A stretch of DNA of 63,515 nucleotides from Desulfosporosinus nitroreducens (GCF_023897015.1 NZ_JAMHFY010000027.1:1-63515), one strand, 5' to 3'. Counted from the first letter of the stretch, positions 39,944 through 49,145 are shown. Notes: generated by a model not told the origin, from the sequence alone. Translations and numbers: made by a program.

Positions 39944-41986
39944 CTACTGCTTGGCATAAGCTTGCACAATCGATTTCACCATAGTCTCGATAATCCCTTG
40001 CGATTCCGTCGAAGCAATCTCAAATCTTAAACCGCTGCTAATTTGAAATACAGCAGCCGGCAGACGATCATTATAGTTTTTACGCAGTTTAACGTCAATT
40101 CCGTCAATTTGTTTCGTATCAAATGTTGAGTCCGGCGTTGCCACTGGAGCGAACCACGGGTGATCTCCTTTGATCATCTGTACATTAATGAAAGGTGTTG
40201 ATGTTCCTTTCGTATTCGTATGGTATAACGAAAAGGTTTCTGTCTTTTTGTCCCCTTGAATATAGATCATAGAATTTTGCATATCGAATTTATATCCCTG
40301 GGGAATGACTACATCCCCTGCTTGGATAGTCTTAAAGCTTAACCCATCTGTAGCCGAAGTGCCCCCTTTTCCTATATAAATGTCTGAAGGCGGATTTTCA
40401 GCCGGAACTGCTATACTGGCACAGATTTTCTTTAACTCCTCGATTGAAATGCCCCCGCCGATTATATTTCTGGCAGTATACCCCACACCATCTTTTGTAA
40501 ATCGAATAAAGGCATCTCCAATCTCTCTGACGTATAATGTTGCCGGCAAATCACCTATTTGAATTTGGGTTTTTGTAGAGTAATCCGAAATATTAGGCTC
40601 TATCCCTTTGTAGGGCCCTTCTGAGATTGTAAATGCTGCGTGGCTGCCATAGGCAGCTAAGTACCCTACACCGGAAGTGTTGTCCGGAGGCATGTTTTGG
40701 TTGCTGCTGATCTGCGAAGAGGTAAGCTCGTAGCCGGCAGTGTAGCTCGGCAGTAAGGGGGTGAAGGGCAGATATTGCCGGTAATTAAAGCCTCCCTCAG
40801 GCACAGAAGAAGATTGATCAGACTGAGTTATAGCCTCACCCGCTTGGCCATTTGTCACGGCAGCCACTTTGCCAACTGTACCGGAAGTGCTCACCTTAGC
40901 ATTGGTCAATGTTACCCATACCAAAACAGCTACGACTGGAATAACAAATAAAGCCCACTTTAAAGGTACTTTACGAAAATCTTTTATCATTCCGATTCTT
41001 CTCCTTATCTGTGACTGTGTACCCAACAAACTTGTCACACTGACAATTCCTGATACTTTCAAGTTGCTCTCTGCTAGCTTGAGCAGCGTAAAGGCATATT
41101 CCTCAGGGTCGTCAATTCCCATCTTTTCAATCGTCAAATAATCGCAGGCAATTTCCTGATCTTCCCGCAATTTTAGCAAAGCGTACCAAAGCAGAGGGTT
41201 AAACCAATGGAGTATAAGCAAACCTTGGGTCAACCAGTTTACCAATAGGTCTTTAGATTTGAAATGATTTAACTCATGCGTAAAGACATGATTAAGCTGC
41301 TCAGGGTTGAATTCCTCTAAAAGGCCAACCGGCACTAAAAGTTTGGGACGGAATAATCCGTAGAGCGATGGGCTTGTGATTATCTTCGTTTGAATTAAAG
41401 GAACTTCGGCCTTGATGTTTAGTTTGTTCTTGGCTCTTATATAGGCAGAGACTAAATTGGCATCAACTACAGGCAGGCCTTGAATATTTATCGTAAATCT
41501 TCTATTGATTAAGCCGGTAATCATGAACAAAACAGCAACCCCTATTAGCCAAAGGAAGAATAAAAGCCGGTGAATGAACCGGTAGTTGGCCAGAGCATTC
41601 TGGGGTTCGCCCATATTATGTAATACACTCGGCTTTAGAGCCGCGGCAATTTGATTTAAGCTATCAACCTTTTCTTGATCACTAATTCCAACGCCTGCTG
41701 CGGAAAGACGTGAAGGCATTTCCGTCCCTCCTTGGAGAGAAGCCGGTTTTTGTATATCCAAGTTGGTAAGATTGTAAATGCTCAATGAACTTTGGGGAGC
41801 CCATGGTACAAGCAAACTGACAAAAACAGCAACCCATAACCAGTAGTGCAAACGGGCTCCGATTCGGTTCTTCACCACTAATTTCACAAGCAGTAGAAGA
41901 ATTACCAGGAAGCTTACCTTTACCGAAGCACTCCAGACCCAATCAAAGAAGCTAAGATAATCCAGATGAATTGGCGGCACTATCAC
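39944..41986 (-). CDS. BlaR1-type M56 metallopeptidase with large extracellular domain
   Basis: A 680-aa membrane sensor. The N-terminal 330 residues contain four helices and the M56 site FTHELNHFKSKD (HExxH) plus EDQEIACDYLTIEK. A fifth helix (WALFVIPVVAVLVWVTL) at about 345 is followed by a 310-residue extracellular domain: a signal-like beta region with YLPFTPLLPSYTAGYELTSS, as in DUF4367-like anti-sigma tails. So its sensor domain replaces the penicillin-binding domain of BlaR1. The start is GTG overlapping the repressor stop by 4 bp. Confidence 0.88.
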   Translation of the reverse strand: MIVPPIHLDYLSFFDWVWSASVKVSFLVILLLLVKLVVKNRIGARLHYWLWVAVFVSLLVPWAPQSSLSIYNLTNLDIQKPASLQGGTEMPSRLSAAGVGISDQEKVDSLNQIAAALKPSVLHNMGEPQNALANYRFIHRLLFFLWLIGVAVLFMITGLINRRFTINIQGLPVVDANLVSAYIRAKNKLNIKAEVPLIQTKIITSPSLYGLFRPKLLVPVGLLEEFNPEQLNHVFTHELNHFKSKDLLVNWLTQGLLILHWFNPLLWYALLKLREDQEIACDYLTIEKMGIDDPEEYAFTLLKLAESNLKVSGIVSVTSLLGTQSQIRRRIGMIKDFRKVPLKWALFVIPVVAVLVWVTLTNAKVSTSGTVGKVAAVTNGQAGEAITQSDQSSSVPEGGFNYRQYLPFTPLLPSYTAGYELTSSQISSNQNMPPDNTSGVGYLAAYGSHAAFTISEGPYKGIEPNISDYSTKTQIQIGDLPATLYVREIGDAFIRFTKDGVGYTARNIIGGGISIEELKKICASIAVPAENPPSDIYIGKGGTSATDGLSFKTIQAGDVVIPQGYKFDMQNSMIYIQGDKKTETFSLYHTNTKGTSTPFINVQMIKGDHPWFAPVATPDSTFDTKQIDGIDVKLRKNYNDRLPAAVFQISSGLRFEIASTESQGIIETMVKSIVQAYAKQ

Positions 41987-42360
41987 TCCCTCCTTTCTTC
42001 CAGGATGCGTTTCAGCTCTTCAATATCATCCTTCGATAATTCCTCTTCCTGAAGAAAGGTAACTAACAGCGGTTTAAATGCCCCGCCCAAAACCCGGCTG
42101 ACAAAAGATTGGGTCTCTGACCTAATGCACTCAGTCTCACTAACCAAGGAATAGTACAAATAGATCCTGCGCTTTTCCTTATAACCCAGAGCCTTTTTCT
42201 TCACCAACCTTGTGATTAATGATTTTACTGTGTTAGGCTTCCATTCCGCTATGCCTTCTAAGGCATCAACAATTTCGTTGGCGGTAAGAGGAGAATTTCT
42301 TGACCAAACTATTTTCATAACTTCCCACTCAGCATCAGATATTTTCGGTGTCTCAGCCAT
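41983..42360 (-). CDS. BlaI/CopY family repressor
   Basis: A 125-aa winged-helix repressor: ISDAEWEVMKIVWSRNSPLT, WKPNTVKSLITRLVKKKALG and a C-terminal dimer helix (LSKDDIEELKRILEERRE). In-frame overlap with the BlaR1-type gene shows co-translation. A TTGTAGT-containing repeat region (about 42388-42412) upstream may be the operator. The ligand or stress is unknown. Confidence 0.92.
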   Translation of the reverse strand: MAETPKISDAEWEVMKIVWSRNSPLTANEIVDALEGIAEWKPNTVKSLITRLVKKKALGYKEKRRIYLYYSLVSETECIRSETQSFVSRVLGGAFKPLLVTFLQEEELSKDDIEELKRILEERRE

Positions 42361-42712
42361 ATGTTTCCTCCATTCTTCCGTTTACTTTTGTAGTCATTAT
42401 TACACTTGTAGTTATAATTGTCAATCTCCTTTTACATCCTGATAAGTAAACTGAAAGCGAAATAAAAGCCAACGTTTACAAAGCCAGACTGTCAAAAAAG
42501 TCTGGCTTTAAATGCTCCTAATGAGTCGCTGGCTACTAATTTAGAAATACAAACACCCTAGAAAAGATCACCAATACTAATGCCTGCGTTGTCAATCAAA
42601 TATACAAAACCTTCAAGTATTCAAGGAACTCCATCTTTGTTAAAGATAGCAAAGGCCTGCCTGAACAATGGATCGTGATGAAGCAAAAATAAAAAACTAT
42701 AAAAATTTGTGA
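42361..42712. other. Gap with terminator
   Basis: Holds the BlaI promoter region and a strong hairpin AAAGCCAGAC/GTCTGGCTTT (42480-42509) flanked by A- and T-rich bases. 42510-42712 shows no coding sequence. Confidence 0.6.
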
Positions 42713-42925
42713 TTAGAGATCACCTTGTTTTAAAAGCCCCCAACGCCGGGCCTGAGCCGCTGCCTGAGTGCGGCTCCCCACCCCCAGCTTGCCGAAGATG
42801 TTTTTAACATGCCACTTCACGGGGCCGCAAAGTCTACCGCTTCTTTCATCAAGCCGATTGCTTCCTTTTGGCGGCCCAAAGCCTCGACCCGCTCATCTCC
42901 CTGAATCCCCGGAGGAAAAGGGCCT
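42713..42925 (-). pseudogene. LuxR/MalT-type regulator, C-terminal HTH fragment
   Basis: The minus strand reads VKWHVKNIFGKLGVGSRTQA and AAAQARRWGLLKQGDL-stop, the recognition helix of a LuxR HTH. Just upstream, in another frame, EALGRQKEAIGLMKEAVDFA is a TPR-like piece of the same kind of protein. A deletion joined the two and removed the rest. The fragment ends at the perfect palindrome 42926-42971. Confidence 0.65.
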
Positions 42926-42971
42926 GGCAGCAGGTCAAATTCGCCGACGTCGGCGAATTTGACCTGCTGCC
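42926..42971. repeat. 46-bp perfect loopless palindrome
   Basis: Two 23-bp arms (42926-42948 and 42949-42971) with no mismatch and no loop; the centre is GCCGACGTCGGC. It lies inside a luxR wreck. 42972-43330 holds a second palindrome (43048-43073), a short hairpin GCTGTCC/GGACAGC (43282-43299) and no gene I can support. Confidence 0.85.
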
Positions 42972-43047
42972 GTCATCACCGGAAGTAAACAGTTGATCTC
43001 CATATTCTTCGAAGATCTGCATCAGCCTGCCGGCTGTGCGCCGGGAT

Positions 43048-43073
43048 CAAATGGTGCACCGGTGCACCATTTG
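43048..43073. repeat. 26-bp perfect loopless palindrome
   Basis: CAAATGGTGCACC directly followed by its exact reverse complement. It has no loop and no T-run, so it is not a standard terminator. Confidence 0.75.
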
Positions 43074-43330
43074 GCCTCTCGGTTTGGACAAAGATGCTTC
43101 CCTACATCACCCTTGCGGGATTGCTCAAAGTCCGAGTTGGATATTAAGTCAGAAAAATCCTGAGATTCCGGTTGCCTGAAAGGAAAAAAGGGAGTTGGGT
43201 TAGCAAGCCCTAATTTCAGTATACGCAAACGGGCTTCGGATGGAACAGGCAGCAAATCTATACTTTCCTAAACGACAAAAAGCTGTCCAGCAGGACAGCC
43301 CAAACTTGTTAGCATAACTAATTTACAGTT

Positions 43331-43537
43331 TCAACTACGCATAGCCTTGAAGTAAAGCATACCTATGGTCAAAAGCGTAATTACTACGGTGACCACTCCC
43401 AGATTAATGTGAAAGTTAATCGCATCATCAGGTACTGCCATAGTAGCTTTCTGAGTTTTTATCCAGAGTCCACAAATTAAGACAGCTAGTAATAAAAGCC
43501 CCGATAATGAAGACATTATGATAGTAATAATTCTCAT
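43331..43537 (-). CDS. Small membrane protein (68 aa)
   Basis: Two hydrophobic helices (IMSSLSGLLLLAVLICGLWI and LGVVTVVITLLTIGMLYF) around a short polar loop. ATG preceded by GAGGGTG. First residues are hydrophobic. It is probably co-transcribed with the 43569 and 43863 genes (31-bp gap to the former). Function unknown. Confidence 0.6.
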   Translation of the reverse strand: MRIITIIMSSLSGLLLLAVLICGLWIKTQKATMAVPDDAINFHINLGVVTVVITLLTIGMLYFKAMRS

Positions 43538-43568
43538 TTTTTCACCCTCAATAGTTTGTAGTTGTATG

Positions 43569-43769
43569 TCAATCCTGCCGTTTTACCGCCAGCAACTGTA
43601 AGCCCATATCTCTAACTCTATTTAAGATGCCGTGTAAAGCGGCTTGATCTGCTACTTCCCCTGCCAGACGGCTTTTCCCTCCTGAAAGTTGGGTGATCTC
43701 AAGTCCCGCAAACCAATCTGCCCGACGCGGATCTAGGTGGCCATTGACTATTATCTCGTAATATTCCAT
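43569..43769 (-). CDS. Hypothetical small protein (66 aa)
   Basis: A compact alpha/beta sequence, YYEIIVNGHLDPRRADWFAG and LAGEVADQAALHGILNRVRD, that reads like a short ligand-binding or ferredoxin-like fold. ATG preceded by GAGGTGGGG. It is in the same direction as, and 93 bp downstream of, the SRPBCC-like membrane protein gene. Similar short ORFs beside SRPBCC genes are known in Firmicutes; role unknown. Confidence 0.6.
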   Translation of the reverse strand: MEYYEIIVNGHLDPRRADWFAGLEITQLSGGKSRLAGEVADQAALHGILNRVRDMGLQLLAVKRQD

Positions 43770-43862
43770 CTGCTCATCCCCACCTCCTCAGCACCATTTC
43801 CAAACCCTTTCAAATCAGAAGAGTAATTGCCCAGTTATGAACTCCAAATTTAATCTTCCTAT

Positions 43863-44771
43863 TTAAATGGTATTGTCATTTAGTTTACATCTTTTCGTCA
43901 AAAAGTCCCGAAGATTAAAGAGTGTCCAGAATACCAGAACTTCCAAGCAAACTCCCACCCAAATCGGCAAAGGTAAAAACCAAGTTACCAGCCAGACCAC
44001 CCCTGTGGCTAATCCTGTCAGCCAACGCTTCAAGGTTAGTCGGCGAATGAGCAAGGATAATGAAGTGACCAGAAAGGTCAGAGCAGTCAGCACATAGATT
44101 GCAACTTCGATGTTTTGCCTGGCCATTGGTTCGCTTTGCTTTTCTACCCTGCCCTTTACCCCCTGCAAAATTTCCCGGACTGCCAGATAGTCGGTGAATT
44201 CTGTGAATAAATCCAGAGAAAGTAAGCCCGGCTCTGTCCAATGAAATGACCAGCGAATACGGCTGATTAAACGAGTCTGCTTATCATCCATAGGATATAA
44301 TGCCCAGAGAAAACTACCCTTTTGATTCGTTCCCGTCCAAATCAGGTATTGGTTGGGTTCAATAGCATAAAAGACCATACGGGCAACTGAACTAATCGGC
44401 ACCTCATCTCCAATTTTAAATTCTTGAAACTCCGGCAAGATGTGGTCGGCACTGCGAATCCCTCGCGGACTTCCGAGGTTTTCCACAATATCATAGCCAT
44501 AATACCCGGCTCGACCATATCCCATCTGCAGCAGCCAAGGCCAGATTTCCTCCGGCGTACCTGAGATGGTAATCCCCCGAGTCGCGAAGAATTCCGGCTG
44601 GGGATCTAAGTGATCTCCCGGCATGGCCTGATTCAATTCCAATTCCGTTGCACCCCAATTAAGCTGATAAGGGCGTGCCCAAAGCATATACGCAGACATT
44701 ACCATGGCAATCAGAACTAAGACTGCCAGAACCTTCTTCAATAGTTTTGCTAAAGAAAGCACTAATTTCAC
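43863..44771 (-). CDS. SRPBCC-like protein with membrane helices
   Basis: A 302-aa protein: one N-terminal helix (VLAVLVLIAMVMSAYMLW), a soluble START/SRPBCC-like domain (about 40-200) with ISGTPEEIWPWLLQMGYGRA, GYDIVENLGSPRGIRSADHI and LIWTGTNQKGSFLWALYP, then three helices at the C-terminus. The hydrophobic-cavity fold suggests binding of a lipid or hydrophobic ligand at the membrane. No catalytic motif seen. Likely heads a three-gene operon with the two downstream small ORFs. Confidence 0.7.
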   Translation of the reverse strand: MKLVLSLAKLLKKVLAVLVLIAMVMSAYMLWARPYQLNWGATELELNQAMPGDHLDPQPEFFATRGITISGTPEEIWPWLLQMGYGRAGYYGYDIVENLGSPRGIRSADHILPEFQEFKIGDEVPISSVARMVFYAIEPNQYLIWTGTNQKGSFLWALYPMDDKQTRLISRIRWSFHWTEPGLLSLDLFTEFTDYLAVREILQGVKGRVEKQSEPMARQNIEVAIYVLTALTFLVTSLSLLIRRLTLKRWLTGLATGVVWLVTWFLPLPIWVGVCLEVLVFWTLFNLRDFLTKRCKLNDNTI

Positions 44772-44893
44772 CTCATATCCCCATTTTTATTTATACACTT
44801 TTTAAACCCTTAGGAACCCTCTCGAAAGTAGGGTTTACGATGATCCGAGAGTAGGGATTGGCACCGGCTAGGGGGCACTCTGGTTAAACGCCC

Positions 44894-44937
44894 GTTAAAA
44901 TGCCAGAGCCAAGATTTCTCTTGGCTCCGGCATTTTA
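44894..44937. terminator. Strong bidirectional terminator
   Basis: TTAAAATGCCAGAGCCAA (44894-44911) pairs with 44920-44937 with one mismatch around an eight-base loop. It lies at the truncated 3' end of the lysE remnant, whose current stop codon is inside the hairpin. Confidence 0.8.
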
Positions 44938-45446
44938 AACAACAGCTCATTATTCAATTGATAAGTGCGCAAAAAATATTTGAGTATCTCCCCAAAAATG
45001 ACCCATGAAACAAAAGCCGCTAATCCTATTATTGTAATAATTAAAACGAACAAAGCCCGGTGAAAAAGGGATGAATAATAAGGCATTATGAAATTTGAAA
45101 TAACCGTCAATACAAATAACACGCGGATTGATGAATTGCATCAAAAATCCTTCCTTAAATGAGATTCCGACTTGGTCAGTTTCAGCAGTAGTTTCAGCAG
45201 CAGATACATCCATTTTAGATAGTTTCCAGGCCAAATAAAGCATGTAAACCGCCCCTACTCCGCCCATGACCAGTTTAATTTTGGGGAGTGCCTCAAATAA
45301 TACACTATTGAAGGTCACCGAGAGAATATGCAATAATCCAAAGGCCAGCGCCGCACCAGCTGCATATTCAGGCTTTTTTCGGGCCATAGTTTTGGACCGT
45401 TGACAGAATAACGATATTGGTTGGGCCCGGTGTAAAGGTTACAGTG
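44895..45446 (-). pseudogene. LysE/RhtB exporter, 3' part, twice frameshifted
   Basis: Downstream of the TnpB element the minus strand reads FTPGPTNIVILSTVQNYGPK, then after one surplus A in an A6 run (about 45380) MARKKPEYAAGAALAFGLLH and SFKEGFLMQFINPRV, then after another shift at about 45120 LFVLTVISNFIMPYYSSLFH. These are consecutive LysE segments. The end is truncated at the terminator. With the 5' piece at 46959-46993, it is one gene split by an insertion. Confidence 0.8.
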
Positions 45447-45640
45447 AACCTCCCCCACCTACACAACATTAGAGGTAGGGGCTTCCGGCAAGCCCAAAAT
45501 GTATGTCTCAATGGCATCTCGCTTAGAGATACCTCACCCGAGGCGCGAGTACATTATTTCGGTAAGGCCGGCAACTATATGCAATTGTTGCATACGGGCC
45601 AGGTTCATGGCATCTACTACCTCCCGCTTTAGGCGATCCG
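45447..45640 (-). ncRNA. Predicted omega-RNA at the 3' end of tnpB
   Basis: In this family the guide RNA scaffold covers the 3' end of tnpB and the right end, finishing at the element boundary. Here the scaffold would end with the GCCCCTACCT.../AGGTGGGG stem and GAGGTT. The guide would be the bases that follow in lysE, starting CACTGTAACCTTTACA. No experiment supports transcription; this is inferred from family knowledge and position. Confidence 0.45.
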
Positions 45641-46837
45641 TAGATACTTTTGTTGATCCAATGATATTTCCCGGAACTTCCCATATTTGTATTTGCTCAA
45701 GATGTTCTTCGCTCCGTGGATATCCCGGTGTTCCTGATATCCGCAAGTACAACTGTAATTCCTAGAGGATGTTTTCTTTCTCCTCCCACAAACGGGACAC
45801 GTTTGTGTTGTATAGGATTCATCGACTTTTTGTAGACTTATTCCCTCGGCTGCCAATTTGTATTTCAGGTAGGTTGTGGTTCGACCAAATTGCCATTGAG
45901 ACATCTTTTGATTATATTTACGGGAACGTTTGCGCTTGTTCTTTTTCTTTTTGGGAGAAGTATTTCGTTGTACACCCTCCATGTTGCCTACAACGACTCC
46001 CTTTACTTTATTTTCCAGACACCAATTTGCGAATTTACGGGTGGTTTTGTGAAGGGCATCTGTCAACTGGGCATCACTCTTACCCAAGACGTAGTACAAA
46101 GCTCGCCGGTACTTTTTCCATTGACGAGAACCTTTTTGACATTTGGCTATCTTCTTTTGTAGTTCCTTCATTTTCTTATTACGTAATCGTTTGAGACTTC
46201 GGATCTTCCGACCGTTAATGATCACTCCTTGACCATTATCACAAACTGAAGCTATGGTGTGGATCTCACCCAGGTCTATTGCCGCAATACCAAGATTATC
46301 ATTTTCTTTTGGAGTTATGCCGTCATCATAGGCTATAGCTAACCGCAGACCCCGGTCATAGACAAGTTCAATCTCCTTAATTTTGCCGGAGGGCAAATCC
46401 TTTACTCGAACCACTATAGGTTTTTGACGTTTACCACTGAAAAGCCCCAAACTTAACTCGATTTTTCCGTTTTCGCCAACCCGAAACCCATCTTTTTTCC
46501 ATTTAGTATTGAAATGCTTTTTTTCTTTGTAAGGGTACCGAATTTGGGTGAATCCCAATGCCCTTGCTTTATGGGCATTTTCTCTAGCATCAATGTATTT
46601 TTCGTATACCGCCTGTATGGACTGACTGTGGACTGGGTATTGACCTTTGGTTGCTAAATGCAACGTCCCTCGGTCAATCCAGTTACCGTTTTTTTGAAAA
46701 TGCTCTTTGGCCAATCCTAAACAGTCATTCCAAACATGAGCAGATGTGCGATTACAGGCAAAGAGACGTTCTATGTTGTCTTTAGTAGTATGGAACGTTG
46801 TCTTTAAGACTCGGATTATTTTGAACACCCCCTCCAA
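45629..46837 (-). CDS. TnpB RNA-guided nuclease
   Basis: A 402-aa protein with all three RuvC parts: Asp in IAAIDLGEIHTIAS, Glu in GVVVGNMEGVQRNT, and the last Asp in YQEHRDIHGAKNIL, with the zinc finger CPVCGRRKKTSSRNYSCTC between. A basic bridge helix region (KKKKNKRKRSRKYNQKM) is present. Full length, no stop or frameshift, so it may be active. It cuts DNA at TAM-flanked sites copied by the omega-RNA and helps retain the element. The start is uncertain (TTG 46837 or a codon just downstream of GGAGGGGG). Confidence 0.9.
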   Translation of the reverse strand: MEGVFKIIRVLKTTFHTTKDNIERLFACNRTSAHVWNDCLGLAKEHFQKNGNWIDRGTLHLATKGQYPVHSQSIQAVYEKYIDARENAHKARALGFTQIRYPYKEKKHFNTKWKKDGFRVGENGKIELSLGLFSGKRQKPIVVRVKDLPSGKIKEIELVYDRGLRLAIAYDDGITPKENDNLGIAAIDLGEIHTIASVCDNGQGVIINGRKIRSLKRLRNKKMKELQKKIAKCQKGSRQWKKYRRALYYVLGKSDAQLTDALHKTTRKFANWCLENKVKGVVVGNMEGVQRNTSPKKKKNKRKRSRKYNQKMSQWQFGRTTTYLKYKLAAEGISLQKVDESYTTQTCPVCGRRKKTSSRNYSCTCGYQEHRDIHGAKNILSKYKYGKFREISLDQQKYLRIA

Positions 46838-46958
46838 TGTTCTATACCCTTATTTTACCACAGGAAGAACAGTTTTGGAACAGGTGTTCCGGTAATACTT
46901 TGGGGCGGCGATTCATCTCACCACCTATAGAGGATGGGAGTCTTCTCGCCGCGCGATG

Positions 46959-46993
46959 ATAAAGCAGTAAGCTAAAAAAGCTGCAGTGTTCAT
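46959..46993 (-). pseudogene. LysE exporter, 5' fragment
   Basis: Encodes MNTAAFLAYCF and the first bases of the next codon, with AAGGAGATAT upstream, i.e. the native start and ribosome binding site of lysE. It is cut at TTTAT by the TnpB element; the frame continues at 45446. Confidence 0.7.
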
Positions 46994-47130
46994 CAAAGAT
47001 ATCTCCTTAAAATGATACTTTAATGAAGTATAGCGTTTTAGTTTACTGAACGTATAGGACGTTATTGCGACCCTGCTTATTTTCAACGACAACCGCAAGA
47101 TATGGAATAAGATTCGCTTAAAAAAACAGC

Positions 47131-47820
47131 TCAAATCCCATGGTAAGTTAATTCGGTGGAGCTTGAGTCATTATATAATTCATACTTGAAGGTGTCCCAA
47201 TCCCAATCAGTATCACTTATGTCGTTAATAGTTGTACCGTTTGCTAATTGCACCTTAATCTTTTTATCAATGTTTAATTCATGTTGATGACCATAAGTTT
47301 TGTATAATTCCTCAAATTCGAGAAAGTCTTCATTAAAATAATTCGCCAAGGAATCCGGCAAATACATTCTTACCTTAAACTTACTCATATCTCGCCCGTA
47401 ATCAGTTAATGAAAGTCTCACATTTATTGTAGCTTCATTTGCTTTTATCTCGCTAATTTTGATGTCTGTATCTTTGAAATCGATTGACCTTAGTTCATTA
47501 TCCATCCCTCTAAAATAAGTGATTTTCACAAAATCTACTGAGCTTCGCATAATCGGTATTACAAAAGCAATTACCATGATAAATATCAGTAACTTACTCT
47601 TTCCTGCAAACCATTTTAATTTATTCAATCCCTTTATTCCAATAAAAAGCATTGCTAATGGAATTACCCCCGAAAGGTAGAGAACAGAATGTTCAAATCT
47701 TATCGGCCTAATAATGTATTGGATGACTGAATAAGAATCACGCGGTAGTTTAGAGGTTAGCAAAACTGATATGAAAATAAGACCTGAGTATTTTAACAAT
47801 CCTTTGTAATCTTTGTCCAT
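47131..47820 (-). CDS. Hypothetical membrane protein (229 aa)
   Basis: Three helices in the first 110 residues (KYSGLIFISVLLTS; SVLYLSGVIPLAMLFIGI; LLIFIMVIAFVIPIM) followed by a soluble beta-rich domain (DIKISEIKANEATINVRLSL; KFKVRMYLPDSLANYF). ATG preceded by AGGAGG. Not recognised. The outer beta domain with its acidic stretches could bind a ligand. It reads as a stand-alone gene, 138 bp upstream of the lysE start on the same strand. Confidence 0.6.
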   Translation of the reverse strand: MDKDYKGLLKYSGLIFISVLLTSKLPRDSYSVIQYIIRPIRFEHSVLYLSGVIPLAMLFIGIKGLNKLKWFAGKSKLLIFIMVIAFVIPIMRSSVDFVKITYFRGMDNELRSIDFKDTDIKISEIKANEATINVRLSLTDYGRDMSKFKVRMYLPDSLANYFNEDFLEFEELYKTYGHQHELNIDKKIKVQLANGTTINDISDTDWDWDTFKYELYNDSSSTELTYHGI

Positions 47821-48139
47821 ATCATATTCCTCCTCAACAGTCTCTAAGAAAAACCAATCAATATGCTTTCAATTCTATATCTTATTCTACAATTCTTGGT
47901 AATTACCTTTCGTCATACCTCATTAAACAACAAACTCAAATGCCGAAGTTATCGGGTCATCATATTCAAAGGGAAATCAAAGGCCTGCTTCCAAAGTTAT
48001 ACTGCTCAATGCCAATTGACTTTAACGACTGAATTACCTTTTATCCCGTATGTACCTAATCCAAAGGGGTTCAGCTTTTTACGCTGAACCCCTTTGTTTC
48101 TTCCGGAGGACTACCGTCCTCTCCCAAAAAATCTTCTAT
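47821..48139. other. Gap with convergent-side terminator
   Basis: AAAGGGGTTCAGC (48063-48075) pairs perfectly with GCTGAACCCCTTT (48083-48095), followed by GTTTC. It ends the UroD-like operon on the minus strand. No gene seen between 47821 and 48060. Confidence 0.7.
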
Positions 48140-49117
48140 TTAGAACATTTCTTTAGTCATTTTTTCAATCGCTTCATTGGTTGAGTCATATACTCCCGGG
48201 AATGAACTCCAATTTCCTCCCTGGGTTAAACAAGGGATAAAGTATAACTTTCCGCAATTCCTGCAGGCCCGCTCTACTTCTTTGGCAACTATCTCAGGTG
48301 TCCAGGCCGGAAAATCAACGACACCGCTGTCGATATCCCCCATAAAGCTGATTTGACTGCCGTATTGCTTGACAAGTTCAGGTGTGTTGTTCGTTGTCAT
48401 GACTCCTTGCCAGATATCTACTCCCATCTCGATCATAAAGGGAACCAGGTTAGCCGCATAGGAATCACTGTGGTGCACGATAAGCTCCACCCCATTCGCT
48501 TTATAAAAAGCGTATATTTTCTTGTAAGCCGGGAGAAAGAACTCTTCGAACATAGCAGGAGAAATGAAGGAGGATTTTTGGCTGCCCCAATCGTCGTGAT
48601 GGAAAATGCAATCCGGATGGATATGATCAATCAAGGCTTTGGCATAAGCCAACTCATGTTCAGTAAGGTAATCAATGAGCTCATGCATAGCTTCCGGCTC
48701 CTCATATAAAGCCATCAAAGCATCTTCCATGCTCATAAGATGATGGGTCATTTCAAATACTCCCGGGGCAACGAACAAGGTTACAAATTCCTCATTGCGA
48801 TCAACAGTATTGGCATGGGCGATAGCCGCAGCCCAAGCTTCGTCGGAAGTCGGAATAACCGGGGCCTTAACGTATTTTTTCCACTCGGTAATATCCTTGA
48901 GTACTTTGTGTTCATCATCATGGACCGGGAAACCGCCCAGTTGACCTTCCGGCCATTTGAAGGTTATGCCCCAATCATTTTTAATTGTTTCCCCCGGTTG
49001 AGGAAACCTGCCGCCGGGAGCTTCCATTATAAAGTGCATAAACTCATATTGCTTGACAAACCGATCGGGATTCCCACCTTTAATCGTCTCCAATAGATTT
49101 TGTTTCTTAGTCAGCAT
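48140..49117 (-). CDS. UroD-family corrinoid methyltransferase
   Basis: A 325-aa protein of the uroporphyrinogen-decarboxylase superfamily. Unlike HemE it carries the methyltransferase-type metal site: His in ELIVHHSDSYAANL and Cys in CGKLYFIPCLTQGG, with FHHDDWGSQKSSFISP and PFMIEMGVDIWQGV. Such MtaA/OdmB-like enzymes move a methyl group between an O- or N-methyl substrate, a corrinoid protein and an acceptor. The corrinoid protein gene lies 28 bp upstream on the same strand. Substrate not deducible. ATG preceded by AAGGAGG. Confidence 0.82.
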   Translation of the reverse strand: MLTKKQNLLETIKGGNPDRFVKQYEFMHFIMEAPGGRFPQPGETIKNDWGITFKWPEGQLGGFPVHDDEHKVLKDITEWKKYVKAPVIPTSDEAWAAAIAHANTVDRNEEFVTLFVAPGVFEMTHHLMSMEDALMALYEEPEAMHELIDYLTEHELAYAKALIDHIHPDCIFHHDDWGSQKSSFISPAMFEEFFLPAYKKIYAFYKANGVELIVHHSDSYAANLVPFMIEMGVDIWQGVMTTNNTPELVKQYGSQISFMGDIDSGVVDFPAWTPEIVAKEVERACRNCGKLYFIPCLTQGGNWSSFPGVYDSTNEAIEKMTKEMF

Positions 49118-49145
49118 AATCCTTCCTCCTTAAGTAGCTGCTTAT

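Larger units (their letters stand above)
45447..46958 (-). mobile_element. IS200/IS605-type TnpB-only element inserted in lysE
   Basis: Ends are deduced by rejoining lysE: the left flank ends TTTAT (plus strand ATAAA at 46959-46963), the right flank begins CACTGTAACC, and together they restore CFITVTFTPGP. Two bases (CA) are shared, so each end has an uncertainty of two bases. Length is about 1.5 kb with no target duplication and no terminal inverted repeats, as expected for this family. The right end has a hairpin CCCCCACCT/AGGTAGGGG (about 45452-45481). There is no tnpA, so it is IS1341-like and depends on a TnpA elsewhere. Confidence 0.8.

Noticed and set aside
4785-43073. Dispersed palindromes considered as a CRISPR array
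   Set aside because: Copies are scattered over tens of kilobases with no regular spacers and no cas genes.
43022-43255. 77-aa minus-strand ORF next to the luxR fragment
   Set aside because: It crosses the 43048-43073 palindrome, has no ribosome binding site, and resembles no family.
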